From Ampelocalamus luodianensis (taxonomy: Eukaryota; Streptophyta; Magnoliopsida; Poales; Poaceae): DNA of 64,000 bases. A program made the position numbers and the translations under genes. Of the stretch, positions 19,461-31,917 are shown piece after piece. The DNA is taken from NCBI GenBank assembly GCA_036346255.1, contig CM070619.1, positions 42,662,342 to 42,726,341 on the forward strand, written 5' to 3'. Every line of letters starts with the position of its first letter. The stretch's first letter is position 1. The notes under the pieces were generated by a model. The model worked only from the letters and a program-made list of their open reading frames with translations, was not told where the DNA came from and did not search any database.

Positions 19461-20104
19461 GTGAAGAAGAAAGTTTCTGGAATCTGCTTCCTTGCGCAAT
19501 CCTATTTCCAAGAGTTCAGAGAATTTTTTGGAACTGAAGAGGTTCAGAAACAGTTGGCGACAACAAAATGGAACCCTCCATCCAGTGGTGCTTTGAAGAT
19601 TAATTGTGGCCGGGCTTTTGATGCAGATTCAAACAATGGAGGATGGGGTTTTGTTATAAGAGACCAGGAGGGCCATGTTCATTGTGCAGGGGCGGGAAGG
19701 TTACAGAACGTTGCAAATGGCCTCCATGCGGAGGCTGAAGCTTGTCTGCAGGCTCTCCAGGCGGCGGTTACTATCGGCGCCAAAGTCATTGACGTTGAAA
19801 CAGATGCTCAGAATCTCAAGTCTGCTATTGAAGGCAATGACCAAGACCTGGCCAGTTTGGGAGTTTTGTTTAGATAATCAAAATCCATTCTTCTTTGTAA
19901 TTTTCAGTCTTTTAAAGTTCTGTACTGCCCAAGGGCAACCGAGTAGCAGTAGCACACGAGTTGACCAGCTACAGCAAGACTGTATCTGTGGATGCTGAAA
20001 TGTTCTGGCATGATTCAACCCTAGCTTGTGTAACTGATTTGTGGCCAGTGATTTAACTGTTGCCTCGTTTAATGGAATCCTCGATATTCCATTAAAAAAA
20101 AAAA
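19461..20104 (+). pseudogene. LINE-type element 3' end with RNase H domain and poly-A
   Basis: The frame at 19461-19877 carries a plant RNase H-like domain (RVT_3 type): KWNPPSSGALKINCG, GGWGFVIRDQEGHV, HAEAEACLQALQAA, and ETDAQNLKSAIEG. In intact domains KINCDGAF and ETD carry active-site acids; here the first Asp is replaced (KINCGRAF). A shifted frame continues GNRVAVAHELTSYSK and VTDLWPVI with a stop near 20054. A short tract of 11 A residues (20094-20104) follows, as expected for the 3' tail of a LINE. The RT and endonuclease parts are absent, so this is a 5'-truncated, decayed copy. A host RNase H-domain gene is a less likely alternative. Confidence 0.68.
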
Positions 20105-20550
20105 TCCTACCCATGGCATCAGATGGGCTCGCCGACATCTATCTATTTATTAAAGCCCGTGGAATTGCCGCTCGCCGAGCTAGGCCACATCGTCCTGAAA
20201 AAATGAGCCGCCTGATCGCCTACGCAAACACGTGCGGCCGTCCGATCTGACCGCACGGGCTTCGTGCGTTCCGCGTGCTGCGGCTGGGACACGCGCCCGG
20301 TGGGCCCGCAGCCTCGCCCATTCGCTCGCTGCCCGTTGGGTTCGTCACTCGCTTACCCTCCACGCATCCGATGGGACCCCGCGGCCGCTCGGGCCTTCCC
20401 ACGCCTCCCGTCCCGCGCCTTCCCGCCCCGCGAGAGGCCACGCCCAGTGCAAAAACGGCCCGCGGCGTTCGCGTGGATTCCATCCTAGTTGGCTTGAAAT
20501 ACAAAGCCTCTGTTCCCTGAGTTGAGCTATGCAGTACACAGTTCTAAGGT
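20105..20550. other. GC-rich segment of unknown nature
   Basis: From about 20155 to 20480 the sequence is strongly GC- and CpG-rich, unlike both flanks. All short frames overlap each other and none has a recognisable domain. It starts near tctatctatttattaaagcc, faintly like a Helitron 5' end, but I could not find a 3' hairpin plus CTRR end. A promoter/5' UTR fragment of a captured gene is another possibility. Confidence 0.35.
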
Positions 20551-21334
20551 GTTGGAATTAATACAGGCTAGATCAAATTTTAATTCTAATTAATTTTTGA
20601 AAAATCTCAAAAGCTTATATGCACGTGTTAAAATTGTTTGTCCCCACATGGAAAGTTAAAGGGGAGTTACACCATCTTAAAAGGTGGAACGTGACAGTCC
20701 CCCTTGTGGAATTGGAGAGAGCCAACACACGCGTGCTCGCTCACTCGGCTCGCCTCGCCGAGCCGTGCCGTGCCGATGCGTGTGTGAGGACGAATAAAGT
20801 TTTTGGGGAGTATTCGCGCGACTGCTCGTTGCTTCCTCTTCATCTAATTCTCTGCTACATCTACATCAACTACCACGACTTTGTGAAAATGACTAAAGTA
20901 ATTTCTATTATTTATCTAGTATATTTCTGGATTCGAAAAATGCTCATATATTCAACACAATATATTCAACACAAGGTTCATCTTAGGATTGTGCAGATGT
21001 TTCACAGAATCTTTTAACGAACCATTTTTAGATACACGGCCATGTTAACCGCATCTTAGGCATAAGTAAAACATATCTTCTGCAACCGCATATCATATTG
21101 CGTAGCATAGGACATCACTGCAAATCTAGATGGGCACATTTTACCAGTTCAACCTGAAAAGCAGTCACAGGTGCTAAATATCTACAGGACGAGCGTGGCT
21201 AACCTGTTTATGCTCTTTTTCACTAAGAACAGCAGTATGTGGAAATCAAGCACTTGTCACTTTGTCAGAACAAATCAAAGCTGAAAAAAGGTTAGCTTGC
21301 GTTTCTGCTTCTGGTGCAGTAACACAAATACTGT
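20551..21334. other. No gene seen
   Basis: AT-rich sequence with one GC-rich patch (20715-20790) containing a small palindrome ggctcgcctcgccgagcc. The frame at 20619-21017 has no recognisable domain. Confidence 0.35.
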
Positions 21335-21337
21335 TAA

Positions 21338-21424
21338 GGCCCTGTTTGGAAACGCGGGGATTTTTTCTGATTACTGTAGGTATTGATGTGTTTCATGTGA
21401 AATTAGTGTGTTCCAAACGGGCCC
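21338..21424. mobile_element. Tourist-like (PIF/Harbinger) MITE, 87 bp
   Basis: The termini GGCCCTGTTTGGAA and TTCCAAACGGGCCC are inverted repeats. The 3-bp duplication taa (21335-21337 and 21425-21427) is typical of Tourist-type MITEs. It is very short and non-coding. Confidence 0.82.
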
Positions 21425-21427
21425 TAA

Positions 21428-22036
21428 AGGATGTTTTTATGCTAATGAACTATCTGGCTTCAAGTTCTGTGACTGTCACCTTATTGAACGAAGTTGGTCC
21501 GAACGGACCTTCTTGTCGGTCATTTGTGCCCTGATGATGACGGGAGTCGGTTCCATAGTTTCCATTGCTCAACCGAAAGAGAACATATTAGGTCTATCAC
21601 TTGGATCTTCTTGAACACATAAGAGCCCAATTTGTATGCACCCGAGGGCTTCATTTTCAGCATTGTTATCACGCAGGATGAATCTAGTACCTCTGTCACT
21701 GTTCCCTGGTCCAACTCTCCCGTAACTGTGGACAAATTAACAAGGATACCTAACAAAATATAATGTATAATGTCGGGATCCGAACATGTAAATCTAGACC
21801 ATCTATGTATTCTGAACTAGTTCCATGATCAGTAGCTAGCTCACACAGTGACAACATCGATGAAAATCATATCCATACAACGAAATAGCTAAGAAATAAG
21901 CAAATTATTATTAAATAGTAGCAATGACCTACATAGTTTGCCACGTAGAGCTTAAAGACAAATAGAACTTGTGCATCTGAAATAAGATAACTTGTGGTAG
22001 CCATCAGACATACCCACAGTCAATCGAGTGGGAGCG
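21428..22036. other. No gene seen
   Basis: Mixed AT-rich sequence without a recognisable domain or repeat boundary. Confidence 0.35.
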
Positions 22037-24308
22037 TGTAACATCCCAAAATTTGGTCTGCTTTTGAAGTGTTAAAAATAAAAATAATAATTTGAATTTT
22101 TTTTGCTAAAGTTAAAGCTTAATCTGAACTTTCATAAATAAAAAACAATTTAATATGAATAATATCAACATCAACTATTCTCAAAACTATTTTATTTGGG
22201 TTCTATGTGCTTAGATATATTTTTCAGAATTTTCTAGAATTTTTTCGAGTGCATTCGCTATTTTCTAAGCTTTACTTGCCATTTATGCTATTTTCTAAAA
22301 AGGAAAATTAATTAAAATCTCAGATTAATCCTTCGGGCTGAAACCCACTTCCTATTCCTTAAGCCCAACCCATTTATCGCCGCCCAGCTCCCCTTGTGAC
22401 CCATTTCCTTCTCTCTTCGCCCGCGCTCCTGTGCTGGTCCCATCCGCAGCCGTAGCCGCACCGTTTCGCACGCGGACTCTCCCGACTCTTTGTCTCTGCC
22501 GTGTGGGCCCCGTCTGCCACGTCAGCGTCGTCTCTGAGCCAGACTCATCTTCTTCGAGTTTGTCGTGTGCGCCGCCGCATCGTGTTCTTCGCGGACTCGC
22601 CCTCTCTGTTGCTATTTAAGGCGCCGCCTGTGTAGAAAATCTTCGCACCAACTCTTCTCCTCCAAAACCCTAGGTTGCCTTTCGTTTCACGCTGTCGTTG
22701 CGACGAATCAAGCTTCCGGAGCTTTGCACCACCACGAACTCTGACGAGCCTCTTCTCCACCGTTGAAGCCTCGCCTCGCCGTCTTCGAGTTTGCAAGGTT
22801 GAGAGCTACCTCCTGGCTACCTTGGTTCCACTAAAACGTCATCGGAGCCCTAGATCCGTCGAGGCTTAAACCTAGCCACTGCCTAAACCTCATCGTCGGC
22901 TACTTTAGAGGTCCCCTTGCACCCATAGCTGCCTCGTTGAGTTCGTCGGAGTCTCTCTTCACGTTGGCACCACCCGCGGCGAGGTGCTACCGCTCACCGG
23001 ATCCTTGGAACCCGAGCGCCACCGCCTTGTTGTCGGCCGTCATCGCTAGTTCACCCGCCACCTCGGTCGCGCGTCGCCTTCGTGCGTGCGTGCGCTAAAT
23101 CACCACGAGTCAACAGACGCGTGGCACTCCCAAACCCGCCTTAGATCTAATCTTCTGCACTCGGTCTCATCGTGAGCCATCTCACCGCCATGTGGGTCCC
23201 ACATGTCGGAATTTCTAGTAGACGTCATAAGTTGATTTTCTAGTAGAAAATTAAATCCCCAAATTCCAGAAAATCCAATTTAGGGTTTTTATTAGGGTTT
23301 TGATCTTCCAAAGCCTATATCTTTTGCATCCAAACTCCGATTGAGTCCATTCAAATTTCTAAATTAATCTAAATTCGAGATCTATTATTTGAGATTTTTA
23401 TTTAATTTTTGAAGTTTGTTTTTTCTCTGTTATTTATTTATTTGATTTATTTGCTTCTTTGCGAGTAGACGTTGATACTTCGGGAAGTTTTGAGCAAGGA
23501 GGAGTTCACCAAGATCAAGATCAATCCTAGGATTTATTCTAAGGCAAGTCGTGGTCCTTTGATCATATTGAACCTATGATTTCAAAAGTATTTTGTCTTA
23601 TACAATTGCATGCTATCTTTATACAAATTGTTTTGGGTTTAGATATTACCTATTATCATTATACCTCCATTGATGATTTGAATGTCATGAATTCTTTGTC
23701 ACCTTAGCACGGGTAAGTATAGTTGGACATATTTGTATCACTCACATGGGTATCATACAGATGCTTAGTCATGCTTAGTTACGATGGGTTTATGATCACT
23801 TGTGTCATAAGGATTAATCTGGACTTAATGAAATATAGAATTATGGTGGTGAGCCACTCTTATTAAAATTTGTGTACCATGACGGGGTTTGTCATTGGCT
23901 TTGGTTAAACAAATGATTTTCGCCGGGTGAGCAGGTTGGTGGATTGAGGGTGTGGGTTTAGCTCGGATTGGGTTGTGGAAAGATCGTGTGAGTAACTGGT
24001 CAAGGACTTAATCTCGTACGTCATTGAACTGGGCCTTAACCTTACAACCACATATCTTGTATGGGTGGGACCTGGCTAATTAATTAGCGATATTTTGATT
24101 TGGTTCTGTTTGGGTTGTTGTTTGGCGCAAGATGGGGGGCCTTGTCTGGTCGGATAAAGATATTCAGTGTTGAAACCTTAGCGAGCAGAATTGGGTCAAA
24201 ACATGACTTTGTATAGGTCTTGTCACATGCTCTAGACTACTTACCTAAGGTAGTGAGCAGTGGTATCGACGGATGCCAAACAAACTAGAGAAGTCGTGTC
24301 ATGCGGAT

Positions 24309-26849
24309 TGTAATATCCTGTTTAGGTACAGAGAATATAAGGAGATTGAGAGATCCCTTATTTGCCTCGCAAAGAAACATGACAGAATCTGTAATCATCT
24401 TGCAACGTAATTTTCGCGACTGAAACGACTTCGAATGGAAAACCTCATAACTACAAAGTTGTAGATCATTTTCTATAGTACAATTTAGAGTCCTCATTTA
24501 CCTGATTTTGAGTTCTAAGGTTTGAGATATGGGGCCCGCAAGCAGGCCGCACAGAGAATCAAGGTCCGAATCGAGTCAACTTCAAGGCAAATTTTGTAAT
24601 GAAGACGACATTTTAAGAAACACTCCACAAATAGAAAGTTTAAGTGCTATGAGTTATCTAAATTTGAAGACAAAAATCACTCCATTCCGAGTTCGAGAGA
24701 AAGTTACGACCTCAAGTGTTCGCTGCACAGAAATAAAGTAGGAGAACCCGGGCCTCGGCCTTTAGCCCAGAGGCCCATGTGGAGGCCTGCCAAGTGGGAT
24801 AGGGGAGGACGGCTGAAACCCTAGAGCCCCCTGCCCCTCCTTCCCCCCTAGAGCCGCCACTCTCCCTCTCCATTGTCGCCTTCGTCCAACACTTCCTCCC
24901 CTTGCGCTCCATTGATGTCCTCCCCCTTTTTGTGGTGCTTCCGCCATTGCTGCCGGCCAAAGGAAGGGAGAAGAGAAGGGAGAAGAGAAGGAAGCGGGAT
25001 CGCCATCCGGAGTTCGCTATCTTCAGAGGCATCAAGGGTAACTCGTCGTTTGATGTTGGGTAATTAGTCGTAGAAGAGGAATCGGGTGGTTTTTGGCTAG
25101 GTTGCAATCTGTCCGCTGTAGTTGCATATTCGTCCAGTAGCTTACGCAGTCAATTTCATGTGTTTAGAAGCCTAATTAGGAGTTTTGGTCTCCTATAGAT
25201 ATGTAGGTCTTGCTCTTAGCTTTCATTGGCCGCCAAGAACGCTCAAATCCGATTAACGGTTAGAAAGTTATGAATTTTTTAGTATCGCTGTCCTGCTGAT
25301 CTGTCAGTATTGGGACAGTCTGTAGAAATCTGAATTAATCTATTAGTTAAAGACGAAATCAGAGGATCTCAATATAACAAAAAATGTGGGTAATTTCTAT
25401 ACCTTTTCAGAGAGATAAAGAACGCAAGATTTGGACTTTCATAGCAAACTTTATGGTGGTTTTAGTGCACTATCCAGAGAACCCGACGTGAATTCTGATG
25501 TTCTGTAGATTGGCTTGGTAGGGGAAGTAAATGGAAGAATCAAAAGGGCTCCCCAACTAGATTTATTTAGGTAATTTAATTACCTTTTCAGAAAGTCTAA
25601 GATCATCTTATTTGGATTCCTGAGCAGAAAGTTATGTATTTTAGAAGTTGATTGTCTACAGTGTGCGCCAAATCGATCGCTAGAAATTGGAAGTTGGGAA
25701 ACACTTGGGGGGTTTAGCAAGTTCATTTGTGTTGTTCTTATGCTCTTGGTTCAGTATGTTGGTCTTAGATTGGGTTATCTTAAAATTCAGGTGGAAGCGT
25801 GGTCCCGGGGCAGCACTCGTCGCGCCCACCGTTCTCGCACTGATTGAGGCAAGTATTCGAGCTATAATATATGTATGCTTGCATGATATGATTGTGGTGT
25901 ATCTTGATCGTATAGCCATGCATGCCTGTTTATGAGATGAGTTATCGTTTATTTTGATGATCTGCTAGTTATGGTTAAAGGTTCTTCCGCATGTTGTTAT
26001 TGCTTCCGTACAATGAGAATATGTTGTATTCCTGCATATGAAAATGTTATCATGGTGCATATGCATGTTGAGAGCATCAGTAGTACCTTGGTCACGTGGT
26101 GACCAAGCACATACGATTGAGGTCCCCGTCATGTAGATGACGGCTTGAGGTCCCCACATTCGTGGAATGTGGGCTAATGAACAAAGAGGTCCCCATCATT
26201 AAGATGATGGGCAAAGGTCCCTATACATGTGGTGTATAGGCTATTGGTCCCCGTGCGGAGGGCACAGCAAGGGTATACAACGACGGTTGTATACCCGCAT
26301 TACACGGTAAAATGCGAAAGAGATAAAGTTCAAAGGAGCATTGCATTGGTTGCATATCATGGGTTAAATGGCTATGTTTAGTGTGATGTTAATTGAGGAT
26401 CATCGATGCTATGTTTGTGTTCTTGTTTATGGCCTTGTTGATACTTGCTGAGTCTTCGGCTCACCCTTGCTTTAATGTGTTTTAGGTATCGAGGCAGAAC
26501 GACATGCATGGGAGGGAATAGAAGTTGTTGCACTCACTACCTCACACTCTTAAGGCGTTTGCCACTTAGCACCAATTTAAAAATAAATAAACTGTTTGGT
26601 TATCACCATATATGGTTTTGGTTTGAGTATCGATTATTTGTAATAATGAGGTTGCATCTTGGTATGTTCATTTGATTATCATGCATGAATGAGTAGACTT
26701 GATTATGAGAAATATTGTTAAAGACCATGTTTTATTGTTGAACTCTCAATATAGCTGATTAAACAAAGGAAACTCAGAAAATTTGTAATTTGTGCTAGGT
26801 TAGTTTAGTTCCAGAGCATTCCGTGCTCTTTGTGAGTTGGGGTGTTACA
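24309..26849 (+). mobile_element. Family-B solo LTR (2.54 kb) nested in family-A LTR
   Basis: It starts TGTAATATCC and ends gagttggggtgttaca. These match, in reverse, the LTR ends of the element at 51579-60557. The flanking pentamers cggat (24304-24308) and cgggt (26850-26854) agree at 4 of 5 positions. No internal region is present, so it is a solo LTR. It shares with the other family-B LTRs the hairpin array at 26088-26316. Confidence 0.82.
26088..26316 (+). repeat. Array of about eight short hairpins inside family-B LTR
   Basis: Consecutive palindromes are mostly separated by gaggtccc-like spacers: TTGGTCAC-gtg-GTGACCAA (26088-26106); CCGTCAT-gtag-ATGACGG; CCCACATTC-gtg-GAATGTGGG; CCCATCAT-taag-ATGATGGG; CCTATACA-tgtg-GTGTATAGG; a GTGC/GCAC stem near 26252-26265; GGGTATACAAC-gac-GGTTGTATACCC (26271-26296); and CGCATT/AATGCG (26296-26316). 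The same ordered array is present in both LTRs of the 51579-60557 element. Confidence 0.9.
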
Positions 26850-26850
26850 C

Positions 26851-26915
26851 GGGTAAAGCTGTACAACCTCCTATAGAGTGTAAAACTATTCGAATAGCCG
26901 TGTCCACGGTTATAG
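26851..26915 (+). other. Conserved LTR core block with hairpin (second copy)
   Basis: The block gggtaaagctgtacaacctc, then attcgaatag, then hairpin CCGT-GTCC-ACGG (26898-26909). It is equivalent to 2428-2490. Confidence 0.6.
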
Positions 26916-27658
26916 ACGTGCCTGGGGATTTCACACGGGAGATAGAGTTTCTTATAAAATAAGTCGGAGTGTGAATGGAAAGTTCACTTGATGAATATAA
27001 TGTTTGTTTGGTAAACAGGTAATTCACTTTGTGGTTTGTGTCGATTGGTGAATTGGGGATTCACTTATCATTGGTTTGGTTGAGAAGTGAATGGGTAGTT
27101 CATTGGTTGTTTCAAAGAAATTATTTAATTATTTATTATTCTTTTCAATTACGCATTTGAATCTATCTATTGTATTTATCGTAAATACTGCTTTATGCAA
27201 AAGAACCATACAGCTAACCTTTGTTCAAGCCATGCATGAATACTATTTGCATACATTTCTCCACGACTTGCTGAGTGCTTTATGTACTCATAGCTTCAAT
27301 TTCTGCGATTCAGTTGAAGAGTACCAAGTTGTTCAAGAGTTCTTCATCCAGGAGTACTATGAAGGTTTTGCGGATTAGGATGCATTCTCCACTCGATTGC
27401 CTATGAGCATGTTGATTGGCCATTTCAAGAGTTTTGTTTCGTTGTAAGGGTTTATTTGTTTCTTTAGCCCTGCGTGGCAAGTTAAGTCAACATTGACCCA
27501 AGGTCCAATTATTATTATTATTTGTTATTTTGAATTTTTTTTAGTTAAATCGAATAAATAGATGGTATTTCATCACAGTTTCCTATGTGAGCTAGCTATT
27601 GATCTGGGACTAGTTCAGAATACAGAGGGTTCCTGAGATGCATTTTCGGGTCCCAACA

Positions 27659-28092
27659 GAGTGTGTCCTAGTTCGCATAGTATTCAAAATATTGCTCCTC
27701 GTAGAACCCTGGATTTCTGGATTCTTCCTCAACAATTGATCAACAAGACATAAAACCGTAAGTACATAAAGTAATCAACAAGTCGTAGGGAATAGTATGC
27801 AATTAATATTCATGCAAAGCTTAACAAATGAATAGCTGTATGGTTATTTTGTGAAAGCAATATTGACAGTAAATAAAGTAAAAAGATTGTAAAGCATAGT
27901 TGAAAAGATTATATAAATAAAGTAAACAATTACTTTGAAACAACCATGAACTACCCGCTCACTTCTCAACCATCAACGAGTGAACTACCCGTTCATTTTC
28001 CATCCATTCCACCATCCAAACATTTTATGAAATCTCTATACCTGGTGTGAAATCCACAAGCATTGTCCATAACCGGGGACATGGCTGTTGAT
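27659..28092 (-). mobile_element. Reversed fragment of family-A-related LTR 3' end
   Basis: Read on the minus strand it contains ccccggttatggac, gatttcacacc, gggtagttcac repeats and catacagctattc. These correspond to 2480-2800 and 26900-27230 of family-A LTRs. It directly adjoins the end of the solo LTR at 27658. It is a relic with no ends. Confidence 0.55.
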
Positions 28093-28560
28093 GCGACAAT
28101 GGGTGTCCCGATCTTTCGATGAGAAGAATAATTCAATTTGAGGAGACGACACTTACTATTTGATTACCAATCGTATGACCAATATGCCCGGTAATCGCTG
28201 AACAACTCCGAGATTGTTATCAACCTTGCTAGAAGCACGATCGACCTGATCACGAAGATCAATTTCTGCAAGCAATCGAGAACAAGTAAGAACGAGATAG
28301 ATAAGCAATCTGAAATTGCAAATAGGAATAAGTGTCGTATTAAAAAGTGGGATTCCGAAGAACAATGTCACTGTTGTACTCGTCGAACAAGAGGACAATG
28401 TATAAAGTAGCAAAGGCTAAACTTTAATCTAACAAACCCAAATTTAGCAAAGGGGTGGCGCTTCTATATGAGGAGTTGCGGCAAGGAGGTGGGGCGCCCA
28501 AGTGGATTCCGTTTTGATGTTCTTGTATTCGCTTGAAAGCTAACGACGAGCCCGATCCAA
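28093..28560 (-). mobile_element. Reversed copy of the LTR fragment at 4060-4610
   Basis: The minus strand shares long stretches with 4180-4575 (tcatcgaaagatcggg, cattgttcttcgga, ttgatcttcgtgatcaggtc with one difference, tttgctactttata). It is a relic of the same LTR family in the opposite orientation. Confidence 0.55.
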
Positions 28561-29310
28561 AAATTGACCGGCTTGTGCGTCACACCTCCAGTGCCCTAAA
28601 ATCGCCATCTTCGCCCTAAATTCGTGTCGCAAGTTTTCGTTGTTGTTTTGTCGCTTCTTTCGGTCTTTCTTTCGAATTTGGAGTTTGTCTCAACCGCAAA
28701 GTTGTAGATCTCGTCAAAGCTTTCCATCGAGTATATATAAGCCATATATAACTTTGCTATTTCATCTTTTGAGACTAGTTGTTGTTTATTGTTTAAACTA
28801 GAGGGTCGTTTACATTGCACCGTTATATTGTTTTTTGTGCTCTATGTAGTGTAATCACCTTGTGCCCCTAGATAGAAGTTTGAGTAGTTGTCTAGCATCT
28901 CTCCCCACACTTGGTGTTAGAATTTCCTTTTCTTACATCAAGTCACATTGATCTTTATGTGTGTGCTCATACACTTCTCTTCATAGGTATCCTTTTTACA
29001 CTTTGCTTCATAGACTTTGATTACCTATCTTTTTTTAGGTTAGGATCAGCCACATTGACTAGAAATTTGAGCAATTTTTCAACTTGTATTTACTGATTTG
29101 ATTGTTGCTAATCCTTGTTACCATATTGAAGCCTATCCTAACATTATCTTCTAGCATTGCATAGGTACCTTTTGCTTGCAATCGCTTTGTCAATCTTCGT
29201 AGAGCGTTTGACACCAACACTAGTTGCCAATCACCACCTGTTTTGCCTGGTAAGAATGGGTAAGAACTTAGTATAAGCTTAAGTGTGAGCGACTGTTGAA
29301 CCTCCAGAAC
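28561..29310. other. Unassigned repeat-like sequence, no gene
   Basis: AT-rich sequence. The tail around 29190-29300 (gagcgtttgacaccaacac, then gtaagaatgggtaagaac) looks like retrotransposon leader sequence, but no boundary is visible. Confidence 0.3.
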
Positions 29311-29805
29311 TGTAACATCCCAAAATTTGGCTTTTCAAAAATCTTTTGAGTAGTTTAGGTCCCTGAAAAATTTCACCAATTTTATTTGAATTAATAAAGC
29401 TTAATTGAGAATTTTCCTAAATTAAAAATATTTAATTTGACTAATAACCAATTTTATTTGAATTAATAAAGCTTAATTGAGAATTTTCCTAAATTAAAAT
29501 ATTTAATTTGACTAATATAAACATTAATTAAATAAAAACCTATGTTATTTGGCTTCCTTGTGTCTTAAGGAATGTTTGAGTATTTTCTGAGGTTTTTTCG
29601 GTTTTGTTTGCTATTTATTTGGTCTCCTTGATTTTCGACCTTTTATTTTAATTCCGAAAATCCATCATTTTCTCTCTCCTGCCATTTGCTACAATAAATC
29701 ATGATTTACTGTTTAGCTGCGACCTCCAGCCGAACAAGAAGCACTCCAGAACATGTACGCAACAAACCCAAACCTTCCAAATTTGATATCAATCTCTACG
29801 GTGCA

Positions 29806-29812
29806 TATAAAA
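29806..29812 (+). promoter_or_regulatory. LTR TATA box
   Basis: TATAAAA, conserved at 41625-41631 in the 3' LTR. Confidence 0.6.
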
Positions 29813-31847
29813 GCAAATCGTTTGCGCCCAGACGTCCGTCTTGATCTCCTCTTCCAATCCCCTGATTTGCTTTCCTCCGAATCAATCTATTTTTGTCGCC
29901 ATCTGTAGAAAACTGAGCTCCACCCAAAGGTCTTCTCCCGCGAGTTGCTCCTTCATCCGACGTTCTCTGGCCGAACCGTCAGTGGCGTTGGATTCGCGAG
30001 ATCGTGCTCTACGTCATGGTTCCATCCCATTCGCTTGAAGATCGTCGGAGCACCATCGGCCATGTCAAGCCATAAAGCCGAAACATGTTCGTCACGTTCC
30101 TCTCTTCCTCGGTGAGTTTGTCCAAAATCCGATCGCGCCATCTCGCGCCCTCATCGACACCTATTTTTTTGCATCTTTAGATTCAAGTTGCATCCACCGT
30201 GGTGAGAATCGAGCGTTCTCTCTCCTCTTGCTCGCTCCCTTCTTCACCAATTACTCCACAACCGCTGATTCTCGCCTTCGCTCCACCATCGCTCGCTTTG
30301 TGTCGCCGCTTCTACGCCGTGCTCACCTTCCTTTTCGCGAATATCGCCCGGGCGGTACGCACTGTGAGGCCACCGCCGCCGTTGTTCTTTGCATCGCTAC
30401 TGTCGCATGGAGAAGAATCGTGGTGTCTAGACCGTGTCATCATCTCCGCCAAGTCATAGCCTTTCCATTTTGCCCCTTTGCCACCGCTGGTTCGCCTTTG
30501 TTCATCAAGCACCTCCATAAGCAAGAATCACCTAACCTCTGCTTACTATTCCCACCGATGACCGTAACGTAGCTTCCTTTGTGTGATGTTCTCTCGGTTC
30601 GCTCTTTCTCGCAATTCGCTTGCCGGCAACAATCCAAGCCAAGCATCCTCTCTGTTAGTTCTTTATTCGTTGCTTTACCTTCTGAGTACCAAATATTTGC
30701 CATCTCTTTGCTATGTCAAAGCCTTCATGTGCATGCAACTAGGCCGACGCCTTGCATCCTCTCTGGACCTATGTAAGAAACCCAGGTTCCTTTGTATTTC
30801 TTTTCTGTCAGGACCACCTCGGGATGTACTGAGAAGATCTCCCAGGACCTCTTAGGGACGTCCGACAGGACCACCCGGAGGTCGTGTAGGTCCTCTAAGA
30901 ACACCCACGAAGGAGGTCCTCTAGGACCTCCGAGAAGATCGCAAGGACCTCCTGGAGGTCGCAGACACCTGTGCGCTGAGTTAGTCTTAGGAACCGAAGC
31001 TAACTCGCACAAGTCAACACAGGTGCAAATCACAACCACAAAGTCCACACAAGGAGTAGCGGAAAAGAACATTAAATAATATGCAAGAACCTTATGGCCA
31101 AGGTTGTTTACAGTAATTGCCAACAAGGGTTACAAAATCCGACAACGAGCTTTACAGCAAAAACACCAACCACGCGTGGGCCATCCGACAAACCCAAAGG
31201 CTGTCGAGTGGAGGACGTCCCTAGAAGTTTGGGTCATCAAAGAACTCCTCTTCAAAGAGGTCTGAGCCACCAAGACCTGGATCGTCTTCGGCCATTGCTT
31301 GCAACAGCAAGACAAAAAGCCATGAGTACGTTGAATGTACTAAGCAAGTCACAGGGAACATTGATGCATTTAATATTCGTGCAATGTATTACCAATGGAG
31401 GGCTGCAAGGTTAGTTTGCAGAAAGCAGTACTTCACAGGAAATAGCATAAATAGGTTAAGAGCTCGAGTTGAAAACAATATTACATAGATACGTTTGATT
31501 TAAAAGGGGAGGTCGTGAGCGCCAACTCACTCCGAAAACCACGTGTGGGAGGTCCTGGTCGCACCCACGTCCAGGACCACCCCCACAACCACCCTAGAGC
31601 ACCAACTCCAGAGCACCCAAGGACCACTAAAGAGCTCCAAGACCTCCTCTGGGCACCAACCTCGGAGCATCCAGGACCACTCTAAAGGTCCCATGATCAG
31701 CCCCTCGACCTCTTCACGAGCCAGCCACGACCTCTCCGAGTCGACCAAGGTCTCTTCGAGACAAAGCCATGGCCTCTCGCTGCATGCGCACTCAGGACAC
31801 AAGTTTTATAAAAGATCTACCTTGCGCAAAATCACCAGGCAACTATC

Positions 31848-31917
31848 GATGACCAAGGACTTGGCTATTCGAATAGATTTTTACATTCTGCAGAGGTGTA
31901 CAACTTTACCCACAATC
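31848..31917 (-). other. Conserved LTR core block with hairpin (reverse copy)
   Basis: On the minus strand: gggtaaagttgtacacctc, then attcgaatag, then hairpin CCAA-GTCC-TTGG (plus-strand 31853-31864). Confidence 0.6.

Larger units (their letters stand above)
22037..27658 (+). mobile_element. Family-A solo LTR, split by a nested solo LTR
   Basis: It starts TGTAACATCCCAAAATTTGG and ends ggtcccaaca, matching the family-A LTR ends at 29311 and 36399. Removing the nested insert (24309-26849 plus one duplication) leaves about 3.08 kb. Neither a PBS nor a polypurine tract adjoins the ends, so it is a solo LTR left by LTR-LTR recombination. Flanking pentamers gagcg (22032-22036) and gagtg (27659-27663) agree at 4 of 5 positions and may be the target duplication. 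A TATA-like box lies at 22613-22619. Confidence 0.78.

Noticed and set aside
20105..20550. Helitron 5' end
   Set aside because: Only a faint TC..attaaag-like start is seen. No 3' hairpin with CTRR end, no AT insertion context and no helicase were found.
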